Shown here piece after piece: positions 54,352 through 62,719 of a stretch of DNA of 64,000 nt (positions are counted from its first letter, which is position 1; every line of letters begins with the position of its first letter). A model generated the notes under the pieces. It was not told the origin of the DNA, searched no databases, and worked only from the letters and a program-made list of their open reading frames with translations. The position numbers and the translations under genes are program-made. Origin of the DNA: Rhodobacteraceae bacterium M382 (GTDB lineage Bacteria; Pseudomonadota; Alphaproteobacteria; Rhodobacterales; Rhodobacteraceae); contig CP081098.1 in the NCBI GenBank assembly GCA_025141015.1, positions 2,300,501-2,364,500 of the forward strand, given 5' to 3'.

Positions 54352-56136
54352 ATGTCAGACATCTCCCAGACCCCGCATGGCTCGTTGATCGAGGCCGCGC
54401 AATCCGACAAACGCCTGCGCCGCCGCAAGGCCAAGGTGACCCGGCTCAAGACCTATGGCATTGCTGCCATTGCCGCCTCTGGCCTGGCTTTGGTGTCGCT
54501 GTTGTCGTCGGTTGTGGTCCAGACCTCGTCGGCGCTGACCGAAAGCTATGTGACATTGCCGGTGACCTTGTCCGAGGACACGGTTGACCCCAACGGAGAA
54601 CGCAACCCCAAGGAAATCCTGCGGGCAGATTTTGCGGGATTGACCAAGTCGACCCTGCGAGAGGTATTCCCATCCGTCAAGGCGCGCAAAGCCAAACGCG
54701 AAATGTATGACATCGTTTCGGGCGGGGCACCTTTTGAACTGGCCGCGATGGTCAGTGCAAATCCAGATCTGGTGGGGCAGACCATCGACTATCGGTTTCT
54801 GGCATCGGATGTAACGGATCTGTATCTCAAGGGCAGCTACGGGACGTTGGACCGTGTCGATGTGTCCGGTGCGCTTAGCGTCGAGATGGACGGGAAAGAC
54901 GCTGTGATCACGTCGACGTCTGACGATTTCGCCAATATGCTGGCTGTGGTCAAACGCGATCTGGTGGCTGATGCTGCACATCTGCGACGCAAAGCGGCGA
55001 TGCAGAATAATGGTGCGGCGGTTTTTGCAAAACGTGCACAGGACGCGACTGTCGAAGAAGACGTCCAGAAGAACCGCAAACTTTCTGCCGCGCGCGCCGC
55101 CGAACGCGACAACCTGCTGCAACAGGCAGCTGATCTGGACGCAAGGGCCCAGGACACATCCGCGCCCGAAGAGCTGACACGCGAAAACAATTCGCTGATG
55201 GTGCGGGTGGGTGACGGTTGGATCAAGCTGACCCAATTGTCCCCAACCCAGGCACACGGCATTGTTCTGACCCCACTGAGCGGCGCCGCCAACGCTGTGA
55301 GCGACTGGGGCCTGTTCACCACTGAACTTCCCGAAGCGTCGCGCAAGGTGTCTGACTTGTCGATTGCCCTGATCGAAGATCTCCAGGCACGCGGCGCAAT
55401 CGACAGGGTATTCAATTGGCGGTTCTTCACCGCCAGCGATTCCCGCGAACCTGAACTGGCCGGGGTATGGGGCGCGGCCATTGGGTCGTTGCTCACCATG
55501 CTGGTGACTTTCTCTCTGGCGTTTCCGATTGGCGTGTCGGCTGCCATCTACCTGGAAGAATTTGCACCCAAGAACCGGTTCACGGCCTTTATCGAAGTCA
55601 ACATCAACAATCTGGCGGCGGTTCCGTCGATCGTGTTCGGCCTGTTGGGGTTGTCGGTCTTCCTGGGGGTTTTTGGCGTGCCGCGTTCGTCGCCCTTGGC
55701 CGGTGGTATTGTGCTGGCGCTGATGACATTGCCCACGATCATCATCGCCGCACGCGCCGCGATCAAGGCCGTGCCGCCCAGCATCCGGGATGCGGCGTTG
55801 GGGGTCGGGGCCTCGAAACTGCAAGCGACGTTCCACCATGTCCTGCCGTTGGCGATGCCCGGCATCCTGACCGGTACGATTATTGGCATGGCCCAGGCGC
55901 TGGGGGAAACCGCTCCATTGATCATGATCGGGATGGTCGCCTTTATCGTTGATATTCCGACTTCGATCACTGACAGCGCCAGCGTTCTGCCGGTGCAGGT
56001 GTTCCGCTGGTCGGACTTCCCGGAACGGGCGTTTCAGGCCAAAACCGGTGCTGCCATTGCTGTATTGCTGTTCTTTCTGGTGGCGATGAACGCCGTCGCT
56101 ATCATCCTGCGCCGCCGGTTCGAACGCCGTTGGTAA
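54352..56136 (+). CDS. pstA: Phosphate ABC transporter permease PstA (extended, DUF3333-type)
   Basis: A 594-residue protein, twice the length of E. coli PstA. A cytoplasmic basic start (DKRLRRRKAKVTRLK), one helix (34-55), then about 300 extracytoplasmic residues matching the DUF3333 type, including a charged, possibly coiled-coil stretch (AVFAKRAQDATVEEDVQKNR). The permease core starts near 370: WGAAIGSLLTMLVTFSLAFP, SAAIYLEEFAPKNR, GVGASKLQATFHHVLPLAMP. ATG 54352 is preferred; a TTG at 54334 overlapping the pstC stop is less likely. Confidence 0.92.
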   Translation: MSDISQTPHGSLIEAAQSDKRLRRRKAKVTRLKTYGIAAIAASGLALVSLLSSVVVQTSSALTESYVTLPVTLSEDTVDPNGERNPKEILRADFAGLTKSTLREVFPSVKARKAKREMYDIVSGGAPFELAAMVSANPDLVGQTIDYRFLASDVTDLYLKGSYGTLDRVDVSGALSVEMDGKDAVITSTSDDFANMLAVVKRDLVADAAHLRRKAAMQNNGAAVFAKRAQDATVEEDVQKNRKLSAARAAERDNLLQQAADLDARAQDTSAPEELTRENNSLMVRVGDGWIKLTQLSPTQAHGIVLTPLSGAANAVSDWGLFTTELPEASRKVSDLSIALIEDLQARGAIDRVFNWRFFTASDSREPELAGVWGAAIGSLLTMLVTFSLAFPIGVSAAIYLEEFAPKNRFTAFIEVNINNLAAVPSIVFGLLGLSVFLGVFGVPRSSPLAGGIVLALMTLPTIIIAARAAIKAVPPSIRDAALGVGASKLQATFHHVLPLAMPGILTGTIIGMAQALGETAPLIMIGMVAFIVDIPTSITDSASVLPVQVFRWSDFPERAFQAKTGAAIAVLLFFLVAMNAVAIILRRRFERRW

Positions 56137-56160
56137 GCCGCGCATCAGAGGTATAAGATC

Positions 56161-56958
56161 ATGAATGACATGAGAATTGTGGAGAGACACGTGGACACCC
56201 AACACGTCAAAATCGCGGCCCGGAACGTTCAGGTGTTTTACGGTGACACCCACGCCATCAAGGACGTGAATGTGGACATTCAGGACAAGACGGTCACCGC
56301 CTTTATCGGCCCGTCCGGTTGTGGGAAATCAACCTTTCTGCGGTGTATGAACCGGATGAATGACACCATCGACAGCTGCCGGATCACTGGTGATATTCTG
56401 TTGGATGGGGAAAACATTTATGACAAACGGGTCGATCCGGTTCAATTGCGGGCCAAAGTGGGCATGGTGTTTCAGAAACCCAATCCGTTTCCCAAGTCCA
56501 TCTACGACAATGTCGCCTATGGCCCCAAGATCCACGGCATGGCCAAGAACAAGGCCGAGCTGGATGTGATCGTCGAAAAGGCTTTGCGACGCGGTGCCAT
56601 CTGGGATGAGGTCAAGGATCGTCTGGACGCGCCAGGCACCGGTCTGTCCGGCGGCCAGCAACAGCGTCTGTGCATCGCCCGCGCTGTGGCCACCGAACCC
56701 GAAGTCCTGTTGATGGATGAACCCTGTTCGGCGCTGGACCCCATTGCGACGGCCCAGGTCGAGGAACTGATCGACGAGCTGCGTCAGCGGTTTTCGGTCG
56801 TGATTGTCACACATTCGATGCAACAGGCCGCCCGTGTCAGCCAAAAAACCGCGTTCTTCCACCTTGGCAACCTGGTCGAGTTCGGCGAGACCGGCCAGAT
56901 TTTCACCAACCCCGAAGATCCACGCACCGAAAGCTATATTACGGGCCGTATCGGCTGA
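56161..56958 (+). CDS. pstB: Phosphate ABC transporter ATPase PstB
   Basis: A 265-residue ATPase that powers PstCA: Walker [10 protein letters not shown] (50-58), [20 protein letters not shown] (typical PstB Q-loop), signature [14 protein letters not shown], Walker [16 protein letters not shown] and H-loop [12 protein letters not shown]. An alternative start at the ATG encoding M4 is possible. Followed by a 76-base spacer with a tandem repeat and phoU. Confidence 0.96.
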   Translation: MNDMRIVERHVDTQHVKIAARNVQVFYGDTHAIKDVNVDIQDKTVTAFIGPSGCGKSTFLRCMNRMNDTIDSCRITGDILLDGENIYDKRVDPVQLRAKVGMVFQKPNPFPKSIYDNVAYGPKIHGMAKNKAELDVIVEKALRRGAIWDEVKDRLDAPGTGLSGGQQQRLCIARAVATEPEVLLMDEPCSALDPIATAQVEELIDELRQRFSVVIVTHSMQQAARVSQKTAFFHLGNLVEFGETGQIFTNPEDPRTESYITGRIG

Positions 56959-56983
56959 GCCCCGGGATCAGCCCCAGGAACGA

Positions 56984-57007
56984 CCGCAAGAACAGCCGCA
57001 AGAACAG
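56984..57007 (+). repeat. Tandem 12-base repeat in the pstB-phoU spacer
   Basis: CCGCAAGAACAG occurs twice in a row, preceded by a diverged partial copy (CCCAGGAACGA). In the phoU frame it would read as PQEQ repeats, but no start codon supports translation. It is probably slippage-derived spacer DNA. Confidence 0.6.
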
Positions 57008-57034
57008 CCCCGGAAAAACCCAAGGAACAGATCC

Positions 57035-57745
57035 ATGGTAGACCAACATATCGTATCCGCCTTTGACCGTGATCTCGAAGGGATCCAAGCCCAGATCATG
57101 AAGATGGGCGGGCTGGTTGAAGAGGCGATCATGAAATCCGCGCGCGCGCTGGAAGCGCGCGACGAAGAGCTGGCCGAAACTGTGCGCGCCGCGGACAAGG
57201 CCGTCGATGCTTTGGATGAATCCATCAATGAAGAGGCTGCCCGCCTGATTGCGCTGCGGTCTCCCACAGCAGGGGACTTGCGGCTGGTTCTGACCGTGAT
57301 GCGGATCTCGACCAATCTGGAACGCATTGGCGATTATGCCAAGAACATCGCCAAACGTACCGGTGTTCTGGCTCAGGTGCCTCCGGTCAACGACAGCACC
57401 GCGGCTCTGCGGCGCATGGCGCGCGAAGTCGAACGTATGCTCAAGGACGCATTGGATGCCTATATCCAACGCGACGTCGAATTGGCCCAGGACGTGATCG
57501 AACGCGACCACGAAGTCGACCAGATGTACAACGCCCTGTTTCGGGAATTCCTGACATTCATGATGGAAGATCCCCGCAACATCACGCCGTGTATGCATTT
57601 GCATTTCATCGGCAAGAACATCGAACGCATGGGGGACCATGTAACGTCCGTCGCCGAACAGGTTATCTATCTGGTGTCCGGGGAACGCCCCGATGAGTTC
57701 CGGACCAAGGCCGACATCACCAGCACCACTCCGGTCGAGGGTTAA
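57035..57745 (+). CDS. phoU: Phosphate signalling regulator PhoU
   Basis: A 236-residue all-helical protein of two PhoU repeats. It couples the state of the Pst transporter to the PhoR kinase and represses the Pho regulon when phosphate is plentiful. Repeat 1 contains DLRLVLTVMRISTNLERIGDY, repeat 2 NITPCMHLHFIGKNIERMGD; the (E/D)R(I/M)GD metal-binding motif is present in both. The ATG at 57035 has CAAGGAAC upstream; the frame is open further upstream but without a good start. Confidence 0.95.
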   Translation: MVDQHIVSAFDRDLEGIQAQIMKMGGLVEEAIMKSARALEARDEELAETVRAADKAVDALDESINEEAARLIALRSPTAGDLRLVLTVMRISTNLERIGDYAKNIAKRTGVLAQVPPVNDSTAALRRMAREVERMLKDALDAYIQRDVELAQDVIERDHEVDQMYNALFREFLTFMMEDPRNITPCMHLHFIGKNIERMGDHVTSVAEQVIYLVSGERPDEFRTKADITSTTPVEG

Positions 57746-57748
57746 CCC

Positions 57749-58438
57749 ATGTCAGCGGACCAACCCAGCGTTCTTGTCGTCGAAGATGAAATGGCCCAAC
57801 GCGAAGTGCTCGCCTATAACCTCGAAGCCGAAGGGTTCCAGGTGACCCGCGCCGAAAACGGTGAAGAAGCGCTGTTGCTGGTGTCCGAAGTCATGCCGGA
57901 TATTATTGTTCTGGACTGGATGATGCCCAATCTCAGCGGTATCGAAGTCTGCCGCCGACTGAAATCGCGCCCCGAAACCCGGTCCATCCCGATCATCATG
58001 TTGTCCGCCCGCACCGAAGAGCTGGACAAGGTCCGCGGCCTGGAAACCGGAGCGGACGATTATGTGGTCAAACCCTATTCGGTGGTCGAACTGATGGCGC
58101 GGGTGCGAACCCAACTGCGTCGTGTGCGTCCATCGACTGTGGGGGTCAGGCTGGAGTTTCGCGATATCGTGCTGGATTCGGAAACTCACAAGGTCAGCCG
58201 TGACGGAGACCCCTTGAAACTGGGCCCGACCGAATTCCGACTGTTGTCGACCTTTATGGAAAAACCCGGTCGGGTGTGGACGCGCGAACAATTGTTGGAC
58301 AGGGTCTGGGGGCGCGACATTTTTGTTGATACCCGCACCGTCGATGTCCATATCGGCCGGTTGCGCAAGGCGTTGACACAATTTGGTGGGGATGACCCGG
58401 TGCGGACCGTGCGTGGTGCGGGGTATGCCTTGGGGTGA
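57749..58438 (+). CDS. phoB: Phosphate regulon response regulator PhoB
   Basis: A 229-residue OmpR/PhoB-type regulator. Receiver: acidic EDE near 10-12, phospho-acceptor D56 (IIVLDWMMPNLSG), conserved K105 region (YVVKPYSVVEL). The winged-helix domain (about 130-229) shows GPTEFRLLSTFMEKPGRVWT and TVDVHIGRLRKAL. It starts three bases after phoU, and should bind the three-unit Pho box at 51756 in front of pstS. Confidence 0.96.
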   Translation: MSADQPSVLVVEDEMAQREVLAYNLEAEGFQVTRAENGEEALLLVSEVMPDIIVLDWMMPNLSGIEVCRRLKSRPETRSIPIIMLSARTEELDKVRGLETGADDYVVKPYSVVELMARVRTQLRRVRPSTVGVRLEFRDIVLDSETHKVSRDGDPLKLGPTEFRLLSTFMEKPGRVWTREQLLDRVWGRDIFVDTRTVDVHIGRLRKALTQFGGDDPVRTVRGAGYALG

Positions 58439-58470
58439 TCCCAATTCGCATCGACCAGACACCGGGGATC

Positions 58471-58536
58471 CGCTCTTCATCTGGCCAGAAATATCCCGGG
58501 GGAGTCCCTGCCTGCAGGGACGGGGGCAGAGCCCCC
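58471..58536 (-). repeat. Dispersed intergenic repeat, copy 2
   Basis: Read on the minus strand: GGGGGCTCTGCCCCC hairpin, then a second hairpin CCCTGCAGGCAGGG-like insert, then CCCCCGGGATATTTCTGGCC and AGATGAAGAGCG. The outer modules match those of copy 1 at 1653-1698; the inner hairpin is extra. It sits between the convergent phoB and LysR-type genes and may end both transcripts. Confidence 0.5.
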
Positions 58537-58556
58537 GGTTTGTCCAGCCCCAGGGG

Positions 58557-59471
58557 TCATCGGGGCAGTGGATCTTCGGGCTGGGCCTTGGTTGACATCC
58601 AGTCACGAAATTTGATTAACGCGGGGGCATCGGCCTTGTTTTCAGGCCAGACCAGGAAATAGGCCCCCTCGCTCTCAACGGCTTCGCTGTGCAGGGCGAT
58701 CAACCGCCCTGTGGCCAGATCCTGTTCCACCAGATATTCAGGCATCAACGCCACGCCAAGCCCGTGCAAGGCGGCTTGGGTGATGGTTGCAAACTGGTCG
58801 TACAACGTCCCGGAGAGGTCCACATCACCCGTCAGCCCCTGTTTGTGAAACCAGTCTCGCCAGGCATGCGGACGGGTTTGAATATGCAGCAACGGCAGGG
58901 ACAGAATATCCGCAGGTGTTGTCAGCCGACGCTCCCCCAACAGCCCCGGCGCACAGACCGGGATGACTTGCTCATTGCGCAATAGCATCGACTGAGTGCC
59001 CGGCCACATCGCATCCCCAAAATGGATCGCAGCATCAAACCCGTCAGAGGCAAAGCTGAACGGCACCAGACGGGTGGTCATGTTGATGGTTACATCCGGG
59101 TGCAATCGGGCGAATTCCGGTAGCCGTGGCATCAGCCAGCGCATTCCGAATGTGGGCAGGATTGCCAGGTTCAAGGTTCCGGCCAACGGCGCGGCCTGTA
59201 ACCGCAGGGACGCTTGGGCGATCTGGTTCAACGCCTGGCGAATTTCGGTGACATAGTCCCGCGCCGCAGGGGTAAGCGACAGCCGTTTGCGGTCGCGCTG
59301 GATCAATGTGGTGTCCAGCTGTTCTTCGAGCGATTGCAGCTGGCGGCTGACTGCGCTTTGGGTCAGGGACATTTCTTCGGCCACAGCCGATGCGCTGCCC
59401 AATCTGTCCAGCGCCTCAAGCGCGCGCAGCGCGGAAATTGATGGGGTAAAACGGCGCGGTGCAATCATCAT
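58557..59471 (-). CDS. LysR family transcriptional regulator, GcdR/GcvA-like
   Basis: A 304-residue LysR-type regulator. N-terminal helix-turn-helix (FTPSISALRALEALDRLGSA, MSLTQSAVSRQLQSLEEQL), then a two-lobed effector domain (LNLAILPTFGMRWLMPRLPE, GLGVALMPEYLVEQDLATGR). The effector domain type and its divergent position next to gcdH suggest it controls glutaryl-CoA dehydrogenase, as GcdR does. The shared promoter region (59472-59571) is 100 bases. Confidence 0.88.
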   Translation of the reverse strand: MMIAPRRFTPSISALRALEALDRLGSASAVAEEMSLTQSAVSRQLQSLEEQLDTTLIQRDRKRLSLTPAARDYVTEIRQALNQIAQASLRLQAAPLAGTLNLAILPTFGMRWLMPRLPEFARLHPDVTINMTTRLVPFSFASDGFDAAIHFGDAMWPGTQSMLLRNEQVIPVCAPGLLGERRLTTPADILSLPLLHIQTRPHAWRDWFHKQGLTGDVDLSGTLYDQFATITQAALHGLGVALMPEYLVEQDLATGRLIALHSEAVESEGAYFLVWPENKADAPALIKFRDWMSTKAQPEDPLPR

Positions 59472-59571
59472 GTATTCCGGATTCTCATGAACTCATGTGA
59501 AATAGGCGATTTTCTTTGCTCTTTGCTCATAGTATGTCCAGTCCAAATTGGCAAATTCAAGGGCTGACATC

Positions 59572-60798
59572 ATGACCGAAGCTTCGAAACCTGCACTGCG
59601 CGCCAAAGACGCCCCCGATCTGGGTCGTTTCAACTGGGAAGACGCGCTGCGTCTGGACGACCAGCTGAGCGAAGAAGAGCGCATGATCGCCGAGTCCGCC
59701 CGCGCCTATGCACAGGAAAAACTGCAAACCCGTGTGACCGAGGCCTACGCCAATGAACACACTGACCCGGACATCTTTCGCGAGATGGGGGAGATGGGCC
59801 TGCTGGGCACCACAATCCCCGAGGAGTACGGTGGGTTGGGGTCAAACTATGTGTCCTACGGTCTGGTGGCGCGCGAAGTTGAACGTGTCGACAGCGGCTA
59901 TCGGTCGATGATGTCGGTCCAGTCTTCGCTGGTGATGTATCCGATCTATGCCTACGGCAGCGAAGAACAGCGCCAGAAATATCTGCCAAAACTGGCAAGC
60001 GGCGAATGGATCGGGTGTTTCGGACTCACCGAACCAGATGCCGGATCCGACCCGGCCAGCATGAAGACCCGCGCGGAAAAGACCGATGGTGGCTATCGGC
60101 TGACCGGATCAAAGATGTGGATTTCGAATGCGCCAATTGCGGATGTCTTTGTTGTTTGGGCCAAATCCGAAGCCCACGGCGGTAAAATTCGTGGCTTTGT
60201 CCTGGACAAGGGCACCAAGGGGCTGAGCGCGCCCAAGATCGAAAACAAGGCGTCCTTGCGCGCCTCGATCACCGGGGAAATCGTTCTGGACAGCGTCGAA
60301 GTTGGCGAAGAAGCGCTGCTGCCGCATGTGCAGGGGCTGAAAGGTCCATTCGGCTGCTTGAACCGGGCGCGCTATGGCATCGCCTGGGGGGCCATGGGCG
60401 CTGCCGAGGCCTGCTGGCACGCCGCCCGTCAATATGGTCTAGACCGCAAACAGTTCGATCGCCCATTGGCCAACACCCAGTTGTTTCAACTGAAACTCGC
60501 AAACATGCAGACTGAAATCACCCTGGGTCTGCAGGCTGCATTGCGCGTCGGGCGTCTGATGGATCAGGCCAATGCCGCGCCCGAGATGATTTCGATCATC
60601 AAGCGCAACAACTGTGGCAAGGCGCTGGAAATCGCGCGCCACGCCCGCGACATGCACGGCGGGAATGGCATCAGCCTGGAATTCAATGTCATCCGTCACA
60701 TGGTGAACCTGGAAACGGTCAATACCTATGAGGGCACGCATGACGTGCATGCGCTGATCCTGGGCCGCGCACAAACAGGATTGCAGGCGTTCTATTAA
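59572..60798 (+). CDS. gcdH: Glutaryl-CoA dehydrogenase
   Basis: A 408-residue FAD enzyme of the acyl-CoA dehydrogenase family that oxidises and decarboxylates glutaryl-CoA to crotonyl-CoA in lysine, tryptophan and glutarate breakdown. Motifs: [74 protein letters not shown] and the catalytic E387 in [16 protein letters not shown]. This motif set separates it from other acyl-CoA dehydrogenases. ATG at 59572 fits homologues. Electrons go to ETF. Confidence 0.95.
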   Translation: MTEASKPALRAKDAPDLGRFNWEDALRLDDQLSEEERMIAESARAYAQEKLQTRVTEAYANEHTDPDIFREMGEMGLLGTTIPEEYGGLGSNYVSYGLVAREVERVDSGYRSMMSVQSSLVMYPIYAYGSEEQRQKYLPKLASGEWIGCFGLTEPDAGSDPASMKTRAEKTDGGYRLTGSKMWISNAPIADVFVVWAKSEAHGGKIRGFVLDKGTKGLSAPKIENKASLRASITGEIVLDSVEVGEEALLPHVQGLKGPFGCLNRARYGIAWGAMGAAEACWHAARQYGLDRKQFDRPLANTQLFQLKLANMQTEITLGLQAALRVGRLMDQANAAPEMISIIKRNNCGKALEIARHARDMHGGNGISLEFNVIRHMVNLETVNTYEGTHDVHALILGRAQTGLQAFY

Positions 60799-60823
60799 GC
60801 CCTGGTTTCCACGCTGACAAACC

Positions 60824-60855
60824 AAGCCGGGCCACCCCGATGGTCCGGCTTTTTT
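60824..60855 (+). terminator. Rho-independent terminator of gcdH
   Basis: AAGCCGGGCCA pairs with TGGTCCGGCTT (one wobble) around CCCCGA, followed by TTTT G T, 25 bases after the gcdH stop. Confidence 0.85.
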
Positions 60856-60912
60856 GTGTCCTGGTCTTATCCAGCCTGATTGAGTTCGGACAAAAGAAGG
60901 CTGGAAGTGACG

Positions 60913-61495
60913 ACCTCTGCGGGCCCAGGCGTCTATCGCCATTTCCGTCGTTGAACCCTGGCCATACTTTGGGAGGACATTCTGGACGCCCTGCAAATGA
61001 TCGACAGGATCGTCAGCCGCGCCCATCATCAGGCAGCTGGCTCCACAGGGGGGCTGCGTAGCAGGGTTTTGGCTATGAGAACTGAGATCACGTCGGGCCA
61101 AACATCCGATACCTGAGGTTCGATCTTGTCATGGACGACAATCTACCGGAGCCCAGCGCGCTGCTGGCGGATCGTGGCCATGACACTGACCATACTCGGA
61201 ACAACATGGATAAACGCGATATCCTAATTCAGATCCCAATGCGCAAGACTTGCAATATGCGCCTTGGTGTAGATCACATGCTTTACCGGTTGCGCAACAC
61301 GGTTGAGCGGTGCCTCAACAAGCTCAAGAAAGTTCGGCCGTGGCAACCCGCTTCGACAAGACTGTTGAATGCTTCCTGGGCGTCATCGACATCGCATCAC
61401 TCCGCCTTTGGATACGCCATTTGCCAACAGGGCCTAGTAGCGAACACTCCAAACCAAAATTTCGTCGCGGTGGCGACCCCGTGGCGATTGAATAG
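60913..61495 (+). pseudogene. IS5-family transposase remnant, frameshifted and internally deleted
   Basis: Three plus-strand frames carry successive pieces of one IS5-type transposase. Around 60931: VYRHFRRW, with a premature stop, then LWEDILDALQMIDRIVSRAHH and QAAGSTGGL. From 61090 to 61130: the TEITSGQTSDT segment, then a stop. From 61131: MDDNLPEPSALLADRGHD, IQIPMRKTCNMRLGVDHMLY, RNTVERCLNKLKK. From 61332 in another frame: VATRFDKTVECFLGVIDIAS and LRLWIRHL. Frameshifts, stops and missing segments rule out activity. I found no clear terminal inverted repeats. It lies between the gcdH terminator and tRNA-Asn. Confidence 0.8.
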
Positions 61496-61518
61496 GAATA
61501 TGGTCAAGGTCTGAAAGC

Positions 61519-61557
61519 AAAAAAGCCCTCTAAGGGACTAACCTTAAAGGGCTTTTT
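61519..61557. terminator. Terminator of tRNA-Asn, bidirectional
   Basis: AAAAAGCCCT (61520-61529) pairs with AGGGCTTTTT (61548-61557), with inner TAAGG/CCTTA pairing. It starts two bases after the encoded CCA of the tRNA on the minus strand. Confidence 0.85.
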
Positions 61558-61558
61558 A

Positions 61559-61633
61559 TGGCTCCGGCGGTAGGGATCGAACCTACGACCAATTGATTAA
61601 CAGTCAACTGCTCTACCGCTGAGCTACGCCGGA
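61559..61633 (-). tRNA. tRNA-Asn (GTT), CCA encoded
   Basis: The minus strand folds as a complete 75-base tRNA including CCA. Acceptor arms are TCCGGCG and CGCCGGA, with discriminator G. D-arm GCTCAGCGGTAGAGC, anticodon arm TTGACTGTTAATCAA with anticodon GTT, and T-arm GTAGGTTCGATCCCTAC. All stems pair fully. Confidence 0.97.
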
Positions 61634-61726
61634 ACGGTGCGCGTTCTATAGCTTGGGTTTTGGGGTGCGTCCAGAGGGGAAATAATGATTTTTTCCATTT
61701 TTCACCCACACCTGTGACAGGCGTGT

Positions 61727-62641
61727 TTAAACCCTTTGAAATGTTGATTTGGCAGACAGTGGACCATGAGGTTTAACAAGGGTTCGACCCGTCAGATCGA
61801 CCAAATGCGCGAGCACATTGCGTTCGGCGGCACCCATCAGGGCAGCGGGGGTTTCCAGGTATATCTGCTCGGCCAGGGCACGGGCTGTGGCTGGACCGCC
61901 GTCAAGGGCATCGATGATGGCCGCTTCGCGAGACAGGCGATGTGTGATCAACCAGTCCAACCGTTCCATCGGGTCGCTGACTGGGGCACCGTGCCCGGCA
62001 TGAAAGACCGACCAGTCTCGGCCACGCAGGCGATTGCATGAGGTCATGAAATCGGTCAAATCGCCTTCGGGGGGCGAGACAAGCGAGCTGGCCCAACCCA
62101 TCACGTGATCGCCGGTAAAACAGACGTCATTCCAACCCAATGCGATGTGATTGCCCAAATGACCAGGCGTATGGATCACCTCCAGGGTCCAACCATCGCC
62201 CTGGATCAGATCGCCATCTGTGACAACCTGATCGGGTAAAAAGTCGTGGTCCACACCTTCTCCGCCAGCCACAAGGCCAGAGGCCGCGAGCTTTTGCATC
62301 ACCACGCTGCGCCCGGCCTGGGCATCACCAAAAGCCAGGATGGGCGCGCCCGTGGCCTGAGACAATCTGCGCGCCAGGGGGGAATGGTCCAGATGGGAAT
62401 GGGTGACCACGATATGGGAAATGCTCTGTCCGGGTTCCACTGCGGCCAGCAGCGCCTGTAGATGTGGGTCACTGTCGGGACCCGGATCAATGACGGCCAA
62501 CTGTCGGGTGCCCAGCAGATAACTGTTGGTGCCTCGATAGGTCATTGGGGATGGGTTGGGGGCCAGCACGCGGCGCAAACCGGGGGCCAAGGTTTCAGGC
62601 AGACCGGGAACCGGGTTAAAGTCATCGGGCGGCTGCGTCAT
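61727..62641 (-). CDS. Metallo-beta-lactamase-fold hydrolase (LACTB2-like)
   Basis: A 304-residue MBL-fold protein. Metal site THSHLDHSPLARRLS (H81, H83, D85, H86), later HTPGHLGNHIAL, FTGDHVMG and FHAGHG. The extra C-terminal winged-helix-like domain (about 235-304, LAEQIYLETPAALMGAAERN) is shared with LACTB2-type endoribonuclease or thioesterase-like members. Start at 62641 (MTQPPDDFNPVPG) fits homologues; the longer frame to 62689 does not. Substrate not determined. Confidence 0.88.
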   Translation of the reverse strand: MTQPPDDFNPVPGLPETLAPGLRRVLAPNPSPMTYRGTNSYLLGTRQLAVIDPGPDSDPHLQALLAAVEPGQSISHIVVTHSHLDHSPLARRLSQATGAPILAFGDAQAGRSVVMQKLAASGLVAGGEGVDHDFLPDQVVTDGDLIQGDGWTLEVIHTPGHLGNHIALGWNDVCFTGDHVMGWASSLVSPPEGDLTDFMTSCNRLRGRDWSVFHAGHGAPVSDPMERLDWLITHRLSREAAIIDALDGGPATARALAEQIYLETPAALMGAAERNVLAHLVDLTGRTLVKPHGPLSAKSTFQRV

Positions 62642-62719
62642 GTCTAATGTCCTGTTGCGTCTTGCGAATCTGACCTGTGCTGTATTCACACCACTGATCT
62701 GGCACTATAGGCTTAGCGC

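Noticed and set aside
54355-56253. 632-residue open frame antisense to pstA
   Set aside because: Lies wholly opposite a clear permease gene; composition rich in H, R, G and Q is typical of the complement of high-GC coding DNA; no domain or start signal.
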